DNA of 40,000 nucleotides from Cryptomeria japonica (GCF_030272615.1 NC_081414.1:819619396-819659395), one strand, 5' to 3'. Counted from the stretch's first letter, positions 1 through 10,573 are shown. Translations and numbers: made by a program. Notes: generated from the sequence alone by a model not told the origin.

Positions 1-1833
1 CAATTCTCTATTTTTTGGCAGGGGGTGTGGGACCTTGGGTTTTCCTCTTTTTCTCAACCTTAAAGGAGGTTTTTTGTTGCAAGACAATTGTGGGATCAAG
101 ATTAGGAGTTGTCGAAGAGCCACTAGAGCAAGAGGTTTTTTTGACAAAAAGAGGCATTTTAAATGTTTCTTTCTACTACCCCCTATGAAGTCAAGGATAG
201 TAGCAGCAGGGGGAAACAGAGCCAGAGGCTTCATGCTCAAGAGTTAACAATTGTTTAGGAGGGCCAAGAGCAAGATGAAAATGGTACAGATGAAAAATCA
301 AGCCCTGATGGAGCGAAATAGGTTTTAGACCATGGGATTTGGCCACCTCCAAGGCTTCGTGCATAGAGATCTCAAGAGATGTAAGCAAGAAAAGAGGAAG
401 CAAGAGCAAGTCATGATTGCAAAAATGGTTTAACAGAGGGAAGTGATAGAAGCAGTAAACCTTAAACCTACCCTCTAAAGTAAAAAAACTTCATAATCAT
501 AAGGCACACCTTATTTCATGGCTTTAGCAAATTTTTGTGAGCAAAGCCCTCTACAGCTTCACTGGTTCTTCTTTCTCCCTAAAGAACTAGGCCAGGCTCT
601 CATTGTCCAAACACGACTCTTCCTTTTCTATTTTCTACCCTTGGTAGAAAGGCACGTAGCAGAGGCAATGGCATCCTTAATAACTTCAAATTAAATGCCA
701 CCAACTGAAACTTTCCTCTCATCCCAAGATTTAGCAAATTGAATTGACAAATTTTCATCATACACAATAATCCCCTACAGAAACTCAACTACCCCTCCCT
801 CAATGCAAACATTCCAAACAATAGGGTCATTTTTTAATTTGAAATGCACACTAGGCTCGATTTGAACCCTATCCCCACCCATTATGGACAACACAAAAAG
901 CACAAAAATAAGACATAGATAGACCAAAGACTTAGCACTTAACACACTTAGTAGGTTAAAATAAACTGCTAACAAGGTATCGAGGGCCTTTAAAATGATC
1001 ACCTTTAAAAATGGATAAGTGTATGAGCTATAATAATTAGAACTCCATTTCCATAAATTCAAAACGTACCAGTCATTTCTAGCAATACCCAACGACTGAT
1101 TTTGGTAAGATTTTTTGGCTACTCACAACCACCCCAAGAGAAAAACAATAAATATGATTATCTTTAAAGGCTTCAATCATATCAACATTAAACCCATATT
1201 AAAAATGATAACAACTAGTTATCATGAAGTCGTCTTTAGAAAGAGCCACATAAGCCTGTCATGCATGAGATAGCCAACTCATCTTCTTGATAATGTGAAG
1301 CTCCCACCAAATCTTGGAGCCATCCCCATTGTCCCTTGAAACCTAAGTCCACATCATCTATATCCAAAAGGTTACACAATAATCGCACAAGATCCTCCAC
1401 TTCAACATCCCTATTAGTAAGAACAACCTTTGCCACTGAGCCAAAAGTTAAGAATAAATAGGGCCCCACTCACTATGCCCCCTCATCATTATGGCCCACA
1501 AATCGTAGGTCCATGGCATCAACATCTCAAAGGTAACCCATGGGTCCTACTCACTCTTCCACTTAAGTGTCCCCATCAGCAATATCCTCCTCAACCACCA
1601 AGGTGTAAGCCAAGTGTAATCAAGGCCCCACCTACTTTTCCACCAAGGCAAAGCCAAAAACCTGGTGACAAGCCCCTTCTCACAAATAGTCATTCTAGTA
1701 ATTAGAATTATGCAACAATACAAATCCCCTTTCTGCCAAAGGGTATTCAAATCTAAATCCAAAAACCCTAGCCTTGCCCACAAAATAACTAGGCCAAGGA
1801 AGGCATTACACAACCAGGTACACTAATAACTAG
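1..1833 (-). other. Unrecognised coding-like remnants downstream of LINE C
   Basis: This stretch lies immediately 3' of the LINE C RNase H domain on the minus strand. It has no poly(T) tract that would mark the LINE 3' end, so the end may lie left of the window. Two minus-strand stretches look faintly protein-coding: 1469-1236 (77 codons, acidic, with EVEDLVRLLCNLLDIDD) and 1092-600, where short pieces such as GDRVQIEPSVHFK and then IASATCLSTKGRK appear in two frames. I cannot assign either to a family. They may be a LINE 3' reading frame or an older inserted element. The plus-strand frames in the same place look like shadows. Confidence 0.25.
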
Positions 1834-3290
1834 TCATTTGATATGAAGATTAAGCCTGCTCTCCTCCAAGAGGATTTTATAGATATTATTCAACAAACAA
1901 CTCCCCTTCCTCCAACATCTGAGACAATCCAACCCTAGACCCAGAGCCACCATAGCATCAACCACTTTATTACCCTCTGTGTAAGTGTGTTTTAATACAT
2001 AAGAATCTAGACCTAACAACAACTTTCGAATATCTCTTACTATTCCATCAGTCGACCAATCAACCCTATTACAGTCATTAACTATGTCAATGATGAGTTT
2101 AGAGTCACCCTTAACATCCAAGTTGTGAATACCAATAGAGAGGGAAAACTTCAAACCCCACAATAAAGTTGTAGCCTCAACTTGGTTGCTAGTACTGACC
2201 CTAATATTCCCAAAGTAAGCAGCTACTAGATTACTTGTCTTTGACCTTATGACTCCTCCAGCAGCAACCAACCCTTGCCTAGCAACACCATCAAAATTAA
2301 GCTTGTGTCTCCCCTCTACAAGAGGAGCCCATATGGTATTTTGCCTCTTTAGCCTCTTAGAATTATCAAATCTAGCATACGAGGGGGGAAGATTATAATT
2401 CTTAGTCATTATATCATCAAAAGCCAAAGGGGGAAAAGAGGGACAAGGCTAATTGCAAGATGAGATATTCTCCAATAGCGGCTTGGAAAAACTACCAAAC
2501 ACCTCATCAACAGATCTTTCTTCACCCCTAAATATTCTATTATTCCTCTCCTTCGAGATGCTCCACACAATATGCAAATGTATATGCCTCCTGAGTTCAA
2601 CAATGAGGAGGTGATAGGAAGGGAAAATCCAATCAAGGGCATGAGCTTGAGGGTCGTGATTCATGATCCAAACTACCTCTAGATTATTAAGAGCTTTACC
2701 CCACAAATCGAAAGCAAATTGACAATGGAAGAAAATGTGGGGGATGAATTCTTCCTCAAGTTTACATAAGGCACATATGTTTGGGAGTTGAAAGCCCCTT
2801 TTAATAAGATTGTCATGTGTGAGGATCTTGTTATGCATCATCATCCACAAGAAAAAGTTGACTTTTGGAATGAGATGAGGGATCCAAGTTTTCCTCCAAA
2901 GCTCATAGAGAGTACCTTCTTTCAATAGTAAAAGGTAAGCTGATTTGACAGAGAAATTGCCTTTTGAGTTTTTGGACCAAACAAATAGGTCCTCCTCATT
3001 GAATATTGGGATTCGGACGTGCTGCAAAAATTGTTGTAATTCGGTAGCCAAATGGAGAAGGTGGCATTGAGATTGACAACATTGTGAAATGTCTAACTAG
3101 GCCTTATGCAGAGAAATATAGTCAATCACCCAAAGACCAAAGAAGGCCAAAGCACTATCTTTAATAGCGTTAAGATTAGGATGAGATGACAGGGGCCCAA
3201 CTTCTAACCAATTATCCTCCCAAAACCGGTCCCCCATTTGTGACCTCATTGGTTCATAGCTCTAGGTCAAAATCGTTTCACATGAGCTGA
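1834..3290 (-). pseudogene. LINE C: ORF2 3' fragment (zinc-binding region and RNase H)
   Basis: This is the C-terminal part of a plant L1-type LINE ORF2. One frame runs from about 3290 down to the stop at 1834 and is broken by TAG codons at 3264-3262, 3099-3097 and 2451-2449. In order it contains the pre-zinc-finger motif GDRFWEDNWL (about 3235), then the reverse-transcriptase zinc-binding region with a C-x2-C...H-x4-C arrangement (CALC near 2785, HIFFHC near 2740), then an RNase H domain (2330-1900). The RNase H acidic residues are visible: D in LNFDG, E in QVEATTLL, D in VKGDSKLI, and D in GNKVVDAM. Endonuclease and RT are missing, so the copy is 5'-truncated or its upstream part is lost. 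It is dead. Its RNase H sequence differs clearly from LINE A and LINE B, so it is a separate subfamily. Confidence 0.85.
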
Positions 3291-4540
3291 AGGGCATCTT
3301 GTGTCAACATTATTGGTCATGTTAAAAAGTTTACTAGACACTTCTTTAGAAAAAATAACACATGATTCAATGTAACTTTATTTTGAAGTGTTTTCAAATA
3401 ACTCAAGGATGACATAGCTAAGGTGACGACATTGTTGATATCCAAAATCACAAATAATAACTTTAAGCTCTTCACTTGCCCACATAGATATGCTAAAAAA
3501 TTTGTGAAATATTCACTTATTATTTAAGAGTTTAAAAGGTGCAAAGTTAAGGTGCATGACTATTAGGTCCTCTCCCCTAGTATGTAATGGATTTTTTTCT
3601 TCTATTGAGATAACATAATATGCACATCGCATGCTCTTGGCAAAGGTTATGTGTAACCACTTGAAGAGATGCATTTATTCCTTATATAAAAGTTTAAGAG
3701 ACATTTACAATGTGTGTGTATTAGCCAAACAATTAAATATATAATCAATTATTTTTATTCATGTCATATTTTTTTAATTACCCTTGTTTATTTAGAGTTG
3801 GTTATAAGTTATTTTAGGATCTATAGTTGTTACTTCCCTTAAAAAAAATAAACATATAGCTACATGGTATGGTCTAAATGAGAGTATGTATTAGAAACAT
3901 ATGGGAGATTGTATCTAACGAAAGATGGATCTCTTTCATGAGTTACCTAACTCTCATCAAAACTATTTTACAAGCAATCTCATTATTCTTTGTTATGTCG
4001 TTGTTAAGATCCAAAATATTTATCACATGTATTAGTTATTTGATAAAAATCTAAGATTTATTAGACAATAAAATCTCAATAATGTAGTTGGCACCTTGCA
4101 TAGTGGGATGTTGTTCACATCTCACAAGAGGTTTGGGAATAAAAATAATTTAGGTAGATAAAATGTTTTAGAGATGGTTCAACGAATTAAATGTTTTATA
4201 GAAAAAAATGAATGGGATAGACATATCTATCAAGGTGTCAAAATTTATCTTGGAAGGTTACTTAAGGATCTAGTATTTAGAGTTCTTAATTCTAAAAATT
4301 TGATCAAAGATCACTCTTATTGAATAAGGTTAGGAAAAATGAGAATAAATTTTTAGGAAGGAACTCCAAATAAGGATCAACCTTAACAAGGATGAAGATT
4401 TTTTCAAGTATATAGAAAATATTTTGACATAAATTATTAGACTAATAAACTCACTCATAAGAAGAAAAGATAGTTACCTCTTGTTGTCTTTCTTTTTGTT
4501 TGTCCATTTCTTTTAGTTTTTGGCCTATGTTGGTGGGAAA
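3291..4540. other. Gene-free AT-rich interval
   Basis: No reading frame of note, no recognisable RNA gene and no clear repeat boundary. Sequence is AT-rich with short homopolymers only. Confidence 0.5.
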
Positions 4541-5130
4541 TTCTAAAGGTTACAAAACCTTTGTCAACTCCTAACAAGGTACTCAAAACCTTAATAAAAC
4601 TTGGCAAGGTTGTCTTACACTTGGAAGTTGCACATCTTCCTTGTTATTCAACTTTCTTTATTGATTTTGAAATCATCATCAAAATTCGAAGAGGTTCTTA
4701 TAACCTCTTCAAACTTCAACAAAGCCATCTTAATTTAAAGTCAAGTGTTACTTTATATTTTGTATCAATCTTTTTGTCGATTTCAAACCCTATGTTGAGA
4801 CCCAAAAAGGCTCTCACAACCTCATTAGTCTCTGACAAGGTTCTTGAAACCTTTAAAAGTCTAGATCAAATTCTTTTGTGTGTTTCTCAAAAGTATTAAG
4901 TGTACATCTTTCTTCTATGCTAGTATTTAGATTTGGTTTCAAAACCTTTGTCAAAGCCCAACAAGGTTCTCACAACCATATTGAAGCCTAACAAGGTTCT
5001 TACAACTACAAAGGGGTTTCACTACTCGCTAAAGAAAGTTTCAAAAGCTTGTGAAATTGATCTTTGGAAATAAAAAAAAATTGAAACCAATTTCAGGACC
5101 TAACAAGGTTTTCAGAACTTATGAAACATC
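4541..5130. repeat. Irregular repeats of an AACAAGGTTCTCACAAC-like motif
   Basis: At least seven degenerate copies of a motif close to CCTAACAAGGTTCTCACAACC occur, near 4571, 4602, 4806, 4836, 4950, 4988 and 5099, at uneven spacing of about 30 to 200 bp. Several are followed by AAAACCTTT-like text. The pattern resembles the degenerate internal repeats in the Copia LTRs elsewhere in this window (39480-39720), but I could not align it well enough to call an LTR. The 112-codon plus-strand frame at 4561-4899 looks like a by-product of the repeats. Confidence 0.4.
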
Positions 5131-6271
5131 TAATTGGCTCTTAAGAGTTGTTATGTTCAATTTTTGCAATGAGAGTGTTAGTCAAGAGAAAGATAACATA
5201 TATCTACCATTAATGCTCGCTATTAATGTTTTTCTTCCATATCAAATGCATTGAATATGAACACATGTAAAGGGATCAAGAAAAGCTTGTTTTAACTAGC
5301 ATTCAAAGATGAATTCATAGAGAATGAAGGAGCAAAATTGTGAAGTGCACACGTAAGGAAATTGAGGTAAAACATCTAAACCCACTTAAAGGTATGGTGA
5401 AACTCCTTGCTCTCTTAGGTCAATATATATCGAGAGATAATTTAGAAAGGGGTTTTTAATCATTCCAATGATAGAAATGTGATTTTTCTACCTTTAGATT
5501 TTTGTTAAAATCATTTCGTGAGCATAAACTATCTTTGTATTCAATAAATTTCGACCACCATGAATTATAAATACCTAGGTTATGAACATTTGTCTAGTAT
5601 ATCTAGTTCATGTCAATTTAAATAATTTTTGGGAGAGAATTGGTAGAGAAAATCAACCCTCAGTAACACAAAGACTAATAGAAAGTGGGTTGTTGCAAGC
5701 TGCTAGTTTTCCAGCAATCGCACAATGCATATATTTAGTAATTTGAGTGCATAAATCATTAAAATAAATTATAACAAGTTGTTGATCAATTTTAATAGGG
5801 AAACTTTTAGATCGTGTGTTACTCATACCAAAAAGAAAAGCATGTACAAATTTTAATTTTCTCCTTTTTCACTAGGTTTTTCATAATAAGAAGCAACATT
5901 ATAAAAATGTAATTGCTCATGAATGGTTTGGTATTCTAAAAAGAGGTAAGTATCAATTACCTAAAAGGTTGCACAAATCTCACTTCACATAGGATATTTC
6001 ACCTATAATAGCCATTTTACATGGATTAAGGATAATGAAAATGCCCATGATTTTGAAGAATAGATGTATTTCTTCATCCAAATAATCATTAATGGAGAAA
6101 AAAAATAGATTGGGCATAGATTATCAGTGATCAACTAGACACCACGATAACTCTATTTATATTAAAGGAATTCTTTTACACGTCCTCTATTTACTTTATC
6201 CACTTGCATGCACTTGACCATGGTTGGGTCTACGTCCAACAAAGGTACATAATGACATGGTTCAAATTTAT
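5131..6271. other. Gene-free AT-rich interval
   Basis: I see no gene, no RNA gene and no repeat with definable ends here. Confidence 0.5.
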
Positions 6272-6288
6272 AATTATTACTCTCAATC
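6272..6288. repeat. Target-site duplication, left copy (SINE)
   Basis: AATTATTACTCTCAATC, identical over 17 bp to 6602-6618. It marks the left edge of the SINE insertion. Confidence 0.93.
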
Positions 6289-6601
6289 TGTCCAAGGGGT
6301 TGAGCTTAGTTGGTTAAAGCATTGAGTTCTCAATGTGGAGGCCCAAGTTCAACTCCCAAGAGGGACATCTTTGTGGAATTCTAAGTTGTGACTCTTGGTC
6401 TTCCATTGGTTGTATTTGTCACATTGTTTAAAGTGGATTTCTAAGTTGTGACCCTTGGTCTTCCAATTGTTGTTTCTAGTTTGGTGCTCAAAAGGAGCTT
6501 GTATTTGTGCTCGAAAGGAGCTAGTATTTGTAATAAGCTTGCTCGAAAGGAGCTGGTATTTGTAATAAGTTTGTAATTGTTTTATGATACTTAATACAAA
6601 A
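6289..6601 (+). mobile_element. tRNA-derived SINE, full length, with 17-bp target-site duplications
   Basis: A 313-bp non-autonomous retroelement. The 5' part is tRNA-like, with a Pol III A box GAGCTTAGTTGG (6302-6313) and a B box AGTTCAACTCC (6346-6356), about 33 bp apart as in tRNA genes. It ends in a short A run (TACAAAAA), and perfect 17-bp duplications flank it. The body is built of internal duplications: a unit beginning TGGAATTCTAAG / TGGATTTCTAAG at 6374 and 6434 (period 60), and three copies of GCTCGAAAGGAGCTAGTATT-type sequence at 6486, 6509 and 6541. It has no coding capacity and would depend on a LINE for reverse transcription. I do not recognise the family; the start does not look like the angiosperm Au SINE. 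Confidence 0.88.
6302..6356 (+). promoter_or_regulatory. Internal Pol III promoter (A and B boxes) of the SINE
   Basis: A box GAGCTTAGTTGG at 6302-6313 and B box AGTTCAACTCC at 6346-6356. The B box differs from the consensus GGTTCGANTCC at two positions, so activity may be reduced. Confidence 0.75.
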
Positions 6602-6618
6602 AATTATTACTCTCAATC
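6602..6618. repeat. Target-site duplication, right copy (SINE)
   Basis: Perfect copy of 6272-6288, following the SINE A-rich tail. Confidence 0.93.
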
Positions 6619-6699
6619 CAATTCAATTATAAGAGATTTAGAAGAGTGAATGATGCATTAAATGTGAAACTAGTGACAAGAATTCAAGGAGACATGGGC

Positions 6700-7139
6700 C
6701 TAAGAATCTTTCTTAAGGCCATTTAGTTTACTTAACACCAATTCGTAACAACTTTATTTAATTTCAAAGGTTCTCCTATATTAGAGTTGGAGGGTTTAAT
6801 GGGCTCCCTTACAAGGTCTACCCAAATATGTTGAGGATATATTTGTTCTCTTTGAAGTGTGCAAACAAGTGGCAGGTGAACAAGGCATGCCAGGAAAGGA
6901 AGAAGGCATGGGTTCCATTCCCTATAGGCCTTGGTTATTATTTATGCAACTCTATGTATAATACTCTTGATATTGAGAGAGACTTGGTAAAATTATCTAT
7001 GCATCTTTATAGAAGAATGTTTCCTTTTGATAGCAAAGATTTTGTTAAGAACAATATACAATTAGGACTAACCTTCCACCACAATCCACATATAGAAGAC
7101 TATTGGGAATTTTTTGCAAATCTAGAAGATTATTGATTT
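6700..7139 (+). pseudogene. Unrecognised degenerate reading frame
   Basis: A plus-strand frame is open from the ATG at 6828 to the TGA at 7137-7139 (102 codons), and coding-like text seems to continue upstream in another frame from about 6760. The product is hydrophilic, with aromatic-rich segments (PIGLGYYLCNSMYN, EDYWEFFANLEDY). I cannot name a family. It is followed by a purine run and LTR-like sequence (7346-7363), which suggests the last part of a non-autonomous LTR retroelement rather than a host gene. A chance open frame cannot be excluded. Confidence 0.3.
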
Positions 7140-7345
7140 TGAGACCTCCATACATCACTTATTTGATCACTTGTACATGAATTTCATTTTCTCTCTTTTG
7201 GAGAGGAGTTTTGTCCCACATGGTTTTCTCATTTTCTCTATTTGTGAGAGATTAGTTGTGCATTGGTTCCTATCACGACCTAGTTGTTAGGACCCATATT
7301 GCATCTTGCATCATTTGCATAATAAATTTGCTCCCTAAGTTGCAC

Positions 7346-7800
7346 ATAAGGGGGGCGTTAATGTAAACAAGGTTATTTCCTATCTAGTTATTAGTGAGAA
7401 CCTATTCACATGTTAAGTTTACTTAAGAGTTAAGTTAGTTGTTCTTACATACTAGGTGTCATTTCTAGAAGTTAGTTATAACGCGACCATGTCTCATTAT
7501 TTACTTTTAGTCATTTAGGCATCTAATATTTGCTTAATGCATTTAATATTTTTGCATTGAGTATTTAGTGTTGTATCAAGGGTAGTTGTCATACCTCATC
7601 ATACCTTGCCTACATGTTTAAGGTGTTTGTACATTGTATCATACCTCATTAAATCATATTTTCATATCAATTGATCATTTTTCAATATTCAAGCAAGCTC
7701 TTGTTGGAACACTCTGTTGTAGAAGATATCTTTCTTGGTTGATATTTGAAGTCTGTAACTTCATTGTAGCTTCATTGTTGTTTCAATAATTAGGAGGATA
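7346..7800 (+). other. Possible polypurine tract and LTR-like sequence
   Basis: The run AAGGGGGG (about 7348-7355) is followed after a few bases by TGTAAACAAGG (7362), the arrangement of a polypurine tract before a 3' LTR. No matching second LTR or end duplication was found, so the assignment rests on this junction alone. The rest of the interval is AT-rich, without genes. Confidence 0.3.
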
Positions 7801-7901
7801 AGATGGATGAGAGTGACCTTGAGACAAATTGTGATCTTCAAGATGAATTGGGATATCATAGGCATTGAAGATGATGAGCCTGATTTGGTAGACACAATAT
7901 T
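7783..7901 (+). pseudogene. Left part of a degenerate reading frame split by LINE A
   Basis: A stop-free plus-strand frame runs from about 7783, through an ATG at 7807, to the LINE A insertion point. It resumes in the same frame at 17080 if the LINE and one copy of the duplication are removed (continuing LINHIQMQK). The family is not recognised. Continuity across the insertion shows that LINE A entered a sequence that once read as protein. See the right part at 17080-18960. Confidence 0.4.
7882..7901. repeat. Target-site duplication, left copy (LINE A)
   Basis: GATTTGGTAGACACAATATT, identical over 20 bp to 17060-17079. It adjoins the poly(T) run at 7902-7909, which is the LINE poly(A) tail read on the plus strand. 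Confidence 0.95.
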
Positions 7902-8219
7902 TTTTTTTTGATCGATAAAAGGCCGAAGCCAAAATTTATTTCTTTTATAAAAATATTACATCTCCATTCAGTGTGGGCACCGGTAGGAAAGAATGGAGAT
8001 AAGAAAACCTCCGGTCTAGCCCAGATCCCTTATGGGATCAGATATTATAAACAACTGTAAATTTTTACAAATCCTCATCTGAGGATGGAGGCTGTCTTAT
8101 TTAGACATTTTAGTTTCTTTCTGTACATAAAATCTTGCAACACTTTTCCGGTTGGATCCATCTTCACAAATTTGGCGAATCCACTAATACTTCGAGCTTT
8201 AACTTTTGTCCTGTATCCC
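7902..8219 (-). other. LINE A 3' terminal region and poly(A) tail
   Basis: The terminal 318 bases of LINE A. On the minus strand it holds the end of a short frame (MDPTGKVLQDFMYRKK... to a TGA near 8089), then non-coding sequence, a 10-bp GGCTTCGGCC stem-loop and the A tail. The short frame continues across the solo-LTR target site into 9446 and upstream for roughly 50 codons in total; its meaning is unknown. Confidence 0.6.
8215..8219. repeat. Target-site duplication, left copy (solo LTR)
   Basis: ATCCC, matching 9441-9445, directly before the TG of the LTR at 8220. Confidence 0.85.
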
Positions 8220-8239
8220 TGTAAAGTGGAAAAATCGAA

Positions 8240-8295
8240 CCCTAGTCGTTCTCCCCTCCCCAACTTCGAGGAGGGAGAAGGGAGAGTCACTAGGG
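8240..8295. repeat. Hairpin near the LTR end
   Basis: The outer arms CCCTAGT (8240-8246) and ACTAGGG (8289-8295) enclose inner arms TTCTCCCCTCC (8249-8259) and GGAGGGAGAA (8271-8280). This gives an imperfect stem of about 18 pairs, 20 bp inside the LTR end. With the LTR read on the minus strand it lies near the end of U5. Confidence 0.65.
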
Positions 8296-8886
8296 TTGAT
8301 GGTTTTCACTTAGGAGGGACTTTACATTCAAAAGAGGGGTTGAAACCCACAAGATCCAATCCCACGCAATGCAAGATTGGATTCTATATGAGTTTCAAGG
8401 GTTGTGATAGTAAGGATACCCTCTTTTGTAAAGAATGTAGATGGAAAGATTGAACTAGGAATGCATAGAAAGTGAGAAAGATTTGCTTATAAACTGAGTT
8501 AGGGATATAGGATGAAGCTGCGGACCTGGAATTAGCAGTAAAATGTCGAGACGGCGTTGTCCTGCAAATTTGAGCAAAAGTTGACGGGACGATGGCGCCC
8601 GGCGTGCACACGGTCCTCCGAAAAATCCGTGAAACGAAGGGGGATCTGTTCGTCTCTACACAAGGATTCCAGATCTTCAATTTCAGCCGCGTACCTATAA
8701 CCTACACACAGAAAAGCAAAGACGATTGGGGGGTTAGGGATTAGGGGTTTGCCCTTAGGTCAAACCCCGGTTTTGGAATTAACCAAGAAATGAGAAATGT
8801 TGTAAATGTAATGTAAAACAAGTACTAATACCTTGTTGTAAGGATGTTTGTATCCTTATATGCGAAGGTATAGATGTTGTTGTTTG

Positions 8887-8919
8887 TTGTATGTTGTATG
8901 TTGTATGTTGTATGTTGTA
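8887..8919. repeat. 7-bp tandem array (TTGTATG)n in the solo LTR
   Basis: Four perfect TTGTATG units and a partial one. Confidence 0.85.
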
Positions 8920-9022
8920 GCACGTAATGTGTTGTAAGTGATCTCCTCTTCAATGGTTGAATCCTTGTCTTGAATGCAACACTTAGCCTTGAATGGAGAC
9001 TTAGAATGATCAATTGCTTGAA

Positions 9023-9059
9023 GGAATGCTTGAATGCTTGAATGCTTGAATGTTTGAAT
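9023..9059. repeat. 8-bp tandem array (GAATGCTT)n in the solo LTR
   Basis: About four and a half units of GAATGCTT, the last with one substitution. Confidence 0.85.
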
Positions 9060-9110
9060 ATCGTTTTCACCTTTTTTCCTCTTCCCCCTCAAATGAGAGA
9101 GGAAAAGTAG

Positions 9111-9118
9111 TTTATATA
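9111..9118 (-). promoter_or_regulatory. TATA box of the solo LTR
   Basis: TATATAAA on the minus strand in the context AAGTATATAAACTAC, about 325 bp inside the presumed LTR 5' end. Confidence 0.55.
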
Positions 9119-9440
9119 CTTGCCAATTAGGGTTAAAAGACTGATTTTCCCGACCTTAGGCCGACCAGGAAATGTTATTTTCCAATTTGCAAACAAAAAG
9201 GCCCGAAGTCCCATAGGAGACCGGGCCCAAAATAGGGCCAGGGACCAGGGCGCTGGGCGCCCTGGTCCCACCTCCCGGGACAGCAGGGTGCAAGGAGGAT
9301 CAGGCCAGGGTGCTGGAAAAATGCAGTTTTTGGTGTCATGAGCAAGTTTCGGGGTCTCCATTCAGGTTTAGTGTTGCATCGCCATTGTGAAGACCCAAAT
9401 GCGGTCGAAATTGCAAGTGTCACAATTTTAGGACGCTACA

Positions 9441-9445
9441 ATCCC
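9441..9445. repeat. Target-site duplication, right copy (solo LTR)
   Basis: ATCCC directly after the terminal CA of the LTR, matching 8215-8219. Confidence 0.85.
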
Positions 9446-9554
9446 GAATCTGCAAAACCTTATTGCAACTTACTTTGCCAGACTGTTAGAAGCATAGTAA
9501 ACATAATAATTTGCAACAATCATTCAATGAATAATAGTATCTTTTCTTTTTATG

Positions 9555-9650
9555 TAAGAGGATTATAGCCTGGATATCCCTTAGCTTGAAACCATCTTAA
9601 CCTTTTGGGTTTCAATTTAAGAGATTATCCAGGCTACAATTCTACCTACA
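9555..9650. repeat. Imperfect foldback, arms of about 40 bp
   Basis: The left arm (9555-9593, with TAGCCTGGATA and CTTGAAACC) pairs with the right arm (9607-9650, with GGGTTTCAA and TATCCAGGCTA). Pairing has a few mismatches and one-base bulges, and the loop is about 12 nt. Shape and length resemble a plant microRNA precursor or a small inverted-repeat element. No known conifer microRNA was recognised in it. Confidence 0.55.
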
Positions 9651-10514
9651 CTAATGAAAAGGATCAATTTCTATCAGTTCCTTAATTACTTTTAACTATG
9701 CAGACATCTGATTCTCCAAAACATAAATATATTCATATGCATATGTATGTATATTTATATGCCAATATGCGAAATAATCTATCATTGAGTCTGCCAGGAT
9801 CATGAGTATATGCAGATGCACACAGAAATATATATGCCTGGAGAAAGGAGTGAAACAACAAAAGAGCAAAGGGACTGTCCAGAGTCTTATCATAAATAGA
9901 ACCTTCTAAATATCTGTATCCATGACTAAGCCTGGACTTTCCTCTACTTCCCTCCTTAAAACCTCTACAAAAAAACATGCCACCCATTCCTCAGTAGTTT
10001 GTAAGAACCCGAATGAACCCCACACGGTAGAGAAAGGGTATCTCAAAATCCAAGATAAGTCAAATGCTATGATATTCTGTAAAATCCTCTTCTGTCATAC
10101 AACCAACGAGACAGAAACCAGAGATATCTGTCCCAATTTTAACACAGGGCTTATATCCTATGTTAAAATTATTACCAATACTAACCGACACATAGAATCT
10201 TGAATACCAAATATCAAAAAAAACCAGTAACCTTAGCATGAAGACACATAGCCTGGCAGTCCCTTATTGTCATTAGAAGACATGATATATTCCTTATTGA
10301 AGTCTATACCCTCGCTGCCCAGGACAATCTTAACTCATACTACTTGCACTGGAGGGGAAACCTGCATGTGCCAGAGCAGAGATACCAGACTTCTACCAAT
10401 CTCCTCTCTACACGCCTGAAACGCCCCTTTCACCCACACACAGAATTGGGTGTCTAGGGATAGGTGAGGGGAGATATAAACAAGCATATATGAAGGTTCA
10501 GATATGGATGGATA

Positions 10515-10517
<3 letters not shown>

Positions 10518-10552
<35 letters not shown>

Positions 10553-10573
10553 CTCAAATACATATAGTTCCTG

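Larger units (their letters stand above)
8220..9440 (-). mobile_element. Solo LTR of an LTR retrotransposon, nested in LINE A
   Basis: A 1,221-bp LTR beginning TGTAAAGTGG and ending GGACGCTACA on the plus strand, flanked by the 5-bp duplication ATCCC. There is no internal region, so it is a product of LTR-LTR recombination. Orientation is probably minus: read that way it starts TGTAGCGTCCTAAAATTG, and a good TATA box, TATATAAA, lies at 9118-9111, giving a U3 of about 325 bp. It contains a GC-rich block (8520-8690), a hairpin near one end (8240-8295), and two simple tandem arrays (8887-8919 and 9023-9059). The superfamily cannot be told without internal genes; Gypsy is a guess from the LTR start. 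Confidence 0.87.

Noticed and set aside
1430-1705. Proline-rich plus-strand protein
   Set aside because: No supporting motif or context; it lies antisense to the LINE C downstream region and looks like a chance frame.
6302-6356. A tRNA gene from the A and B boxes
   Set aside because: No cloverleaf can be drawn around the boxes (no acceptor stem or anticodon arm), and the unit is part of a 313-bp element with target-site duplications and an A tail, i.e. a SINE.
9446-9500. A 24-bp intron (GTAAGT...GCAG) on the minus strand of the LINE A 3' region
   Set aside because: Far below the minimum plant intron length and without a branch-point or pyrimidine tract.
9922-10203. A 93-codon plus-strand gene
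   Set aside because: It is antisense inside the LINE A 3' region and has no recognisable features.
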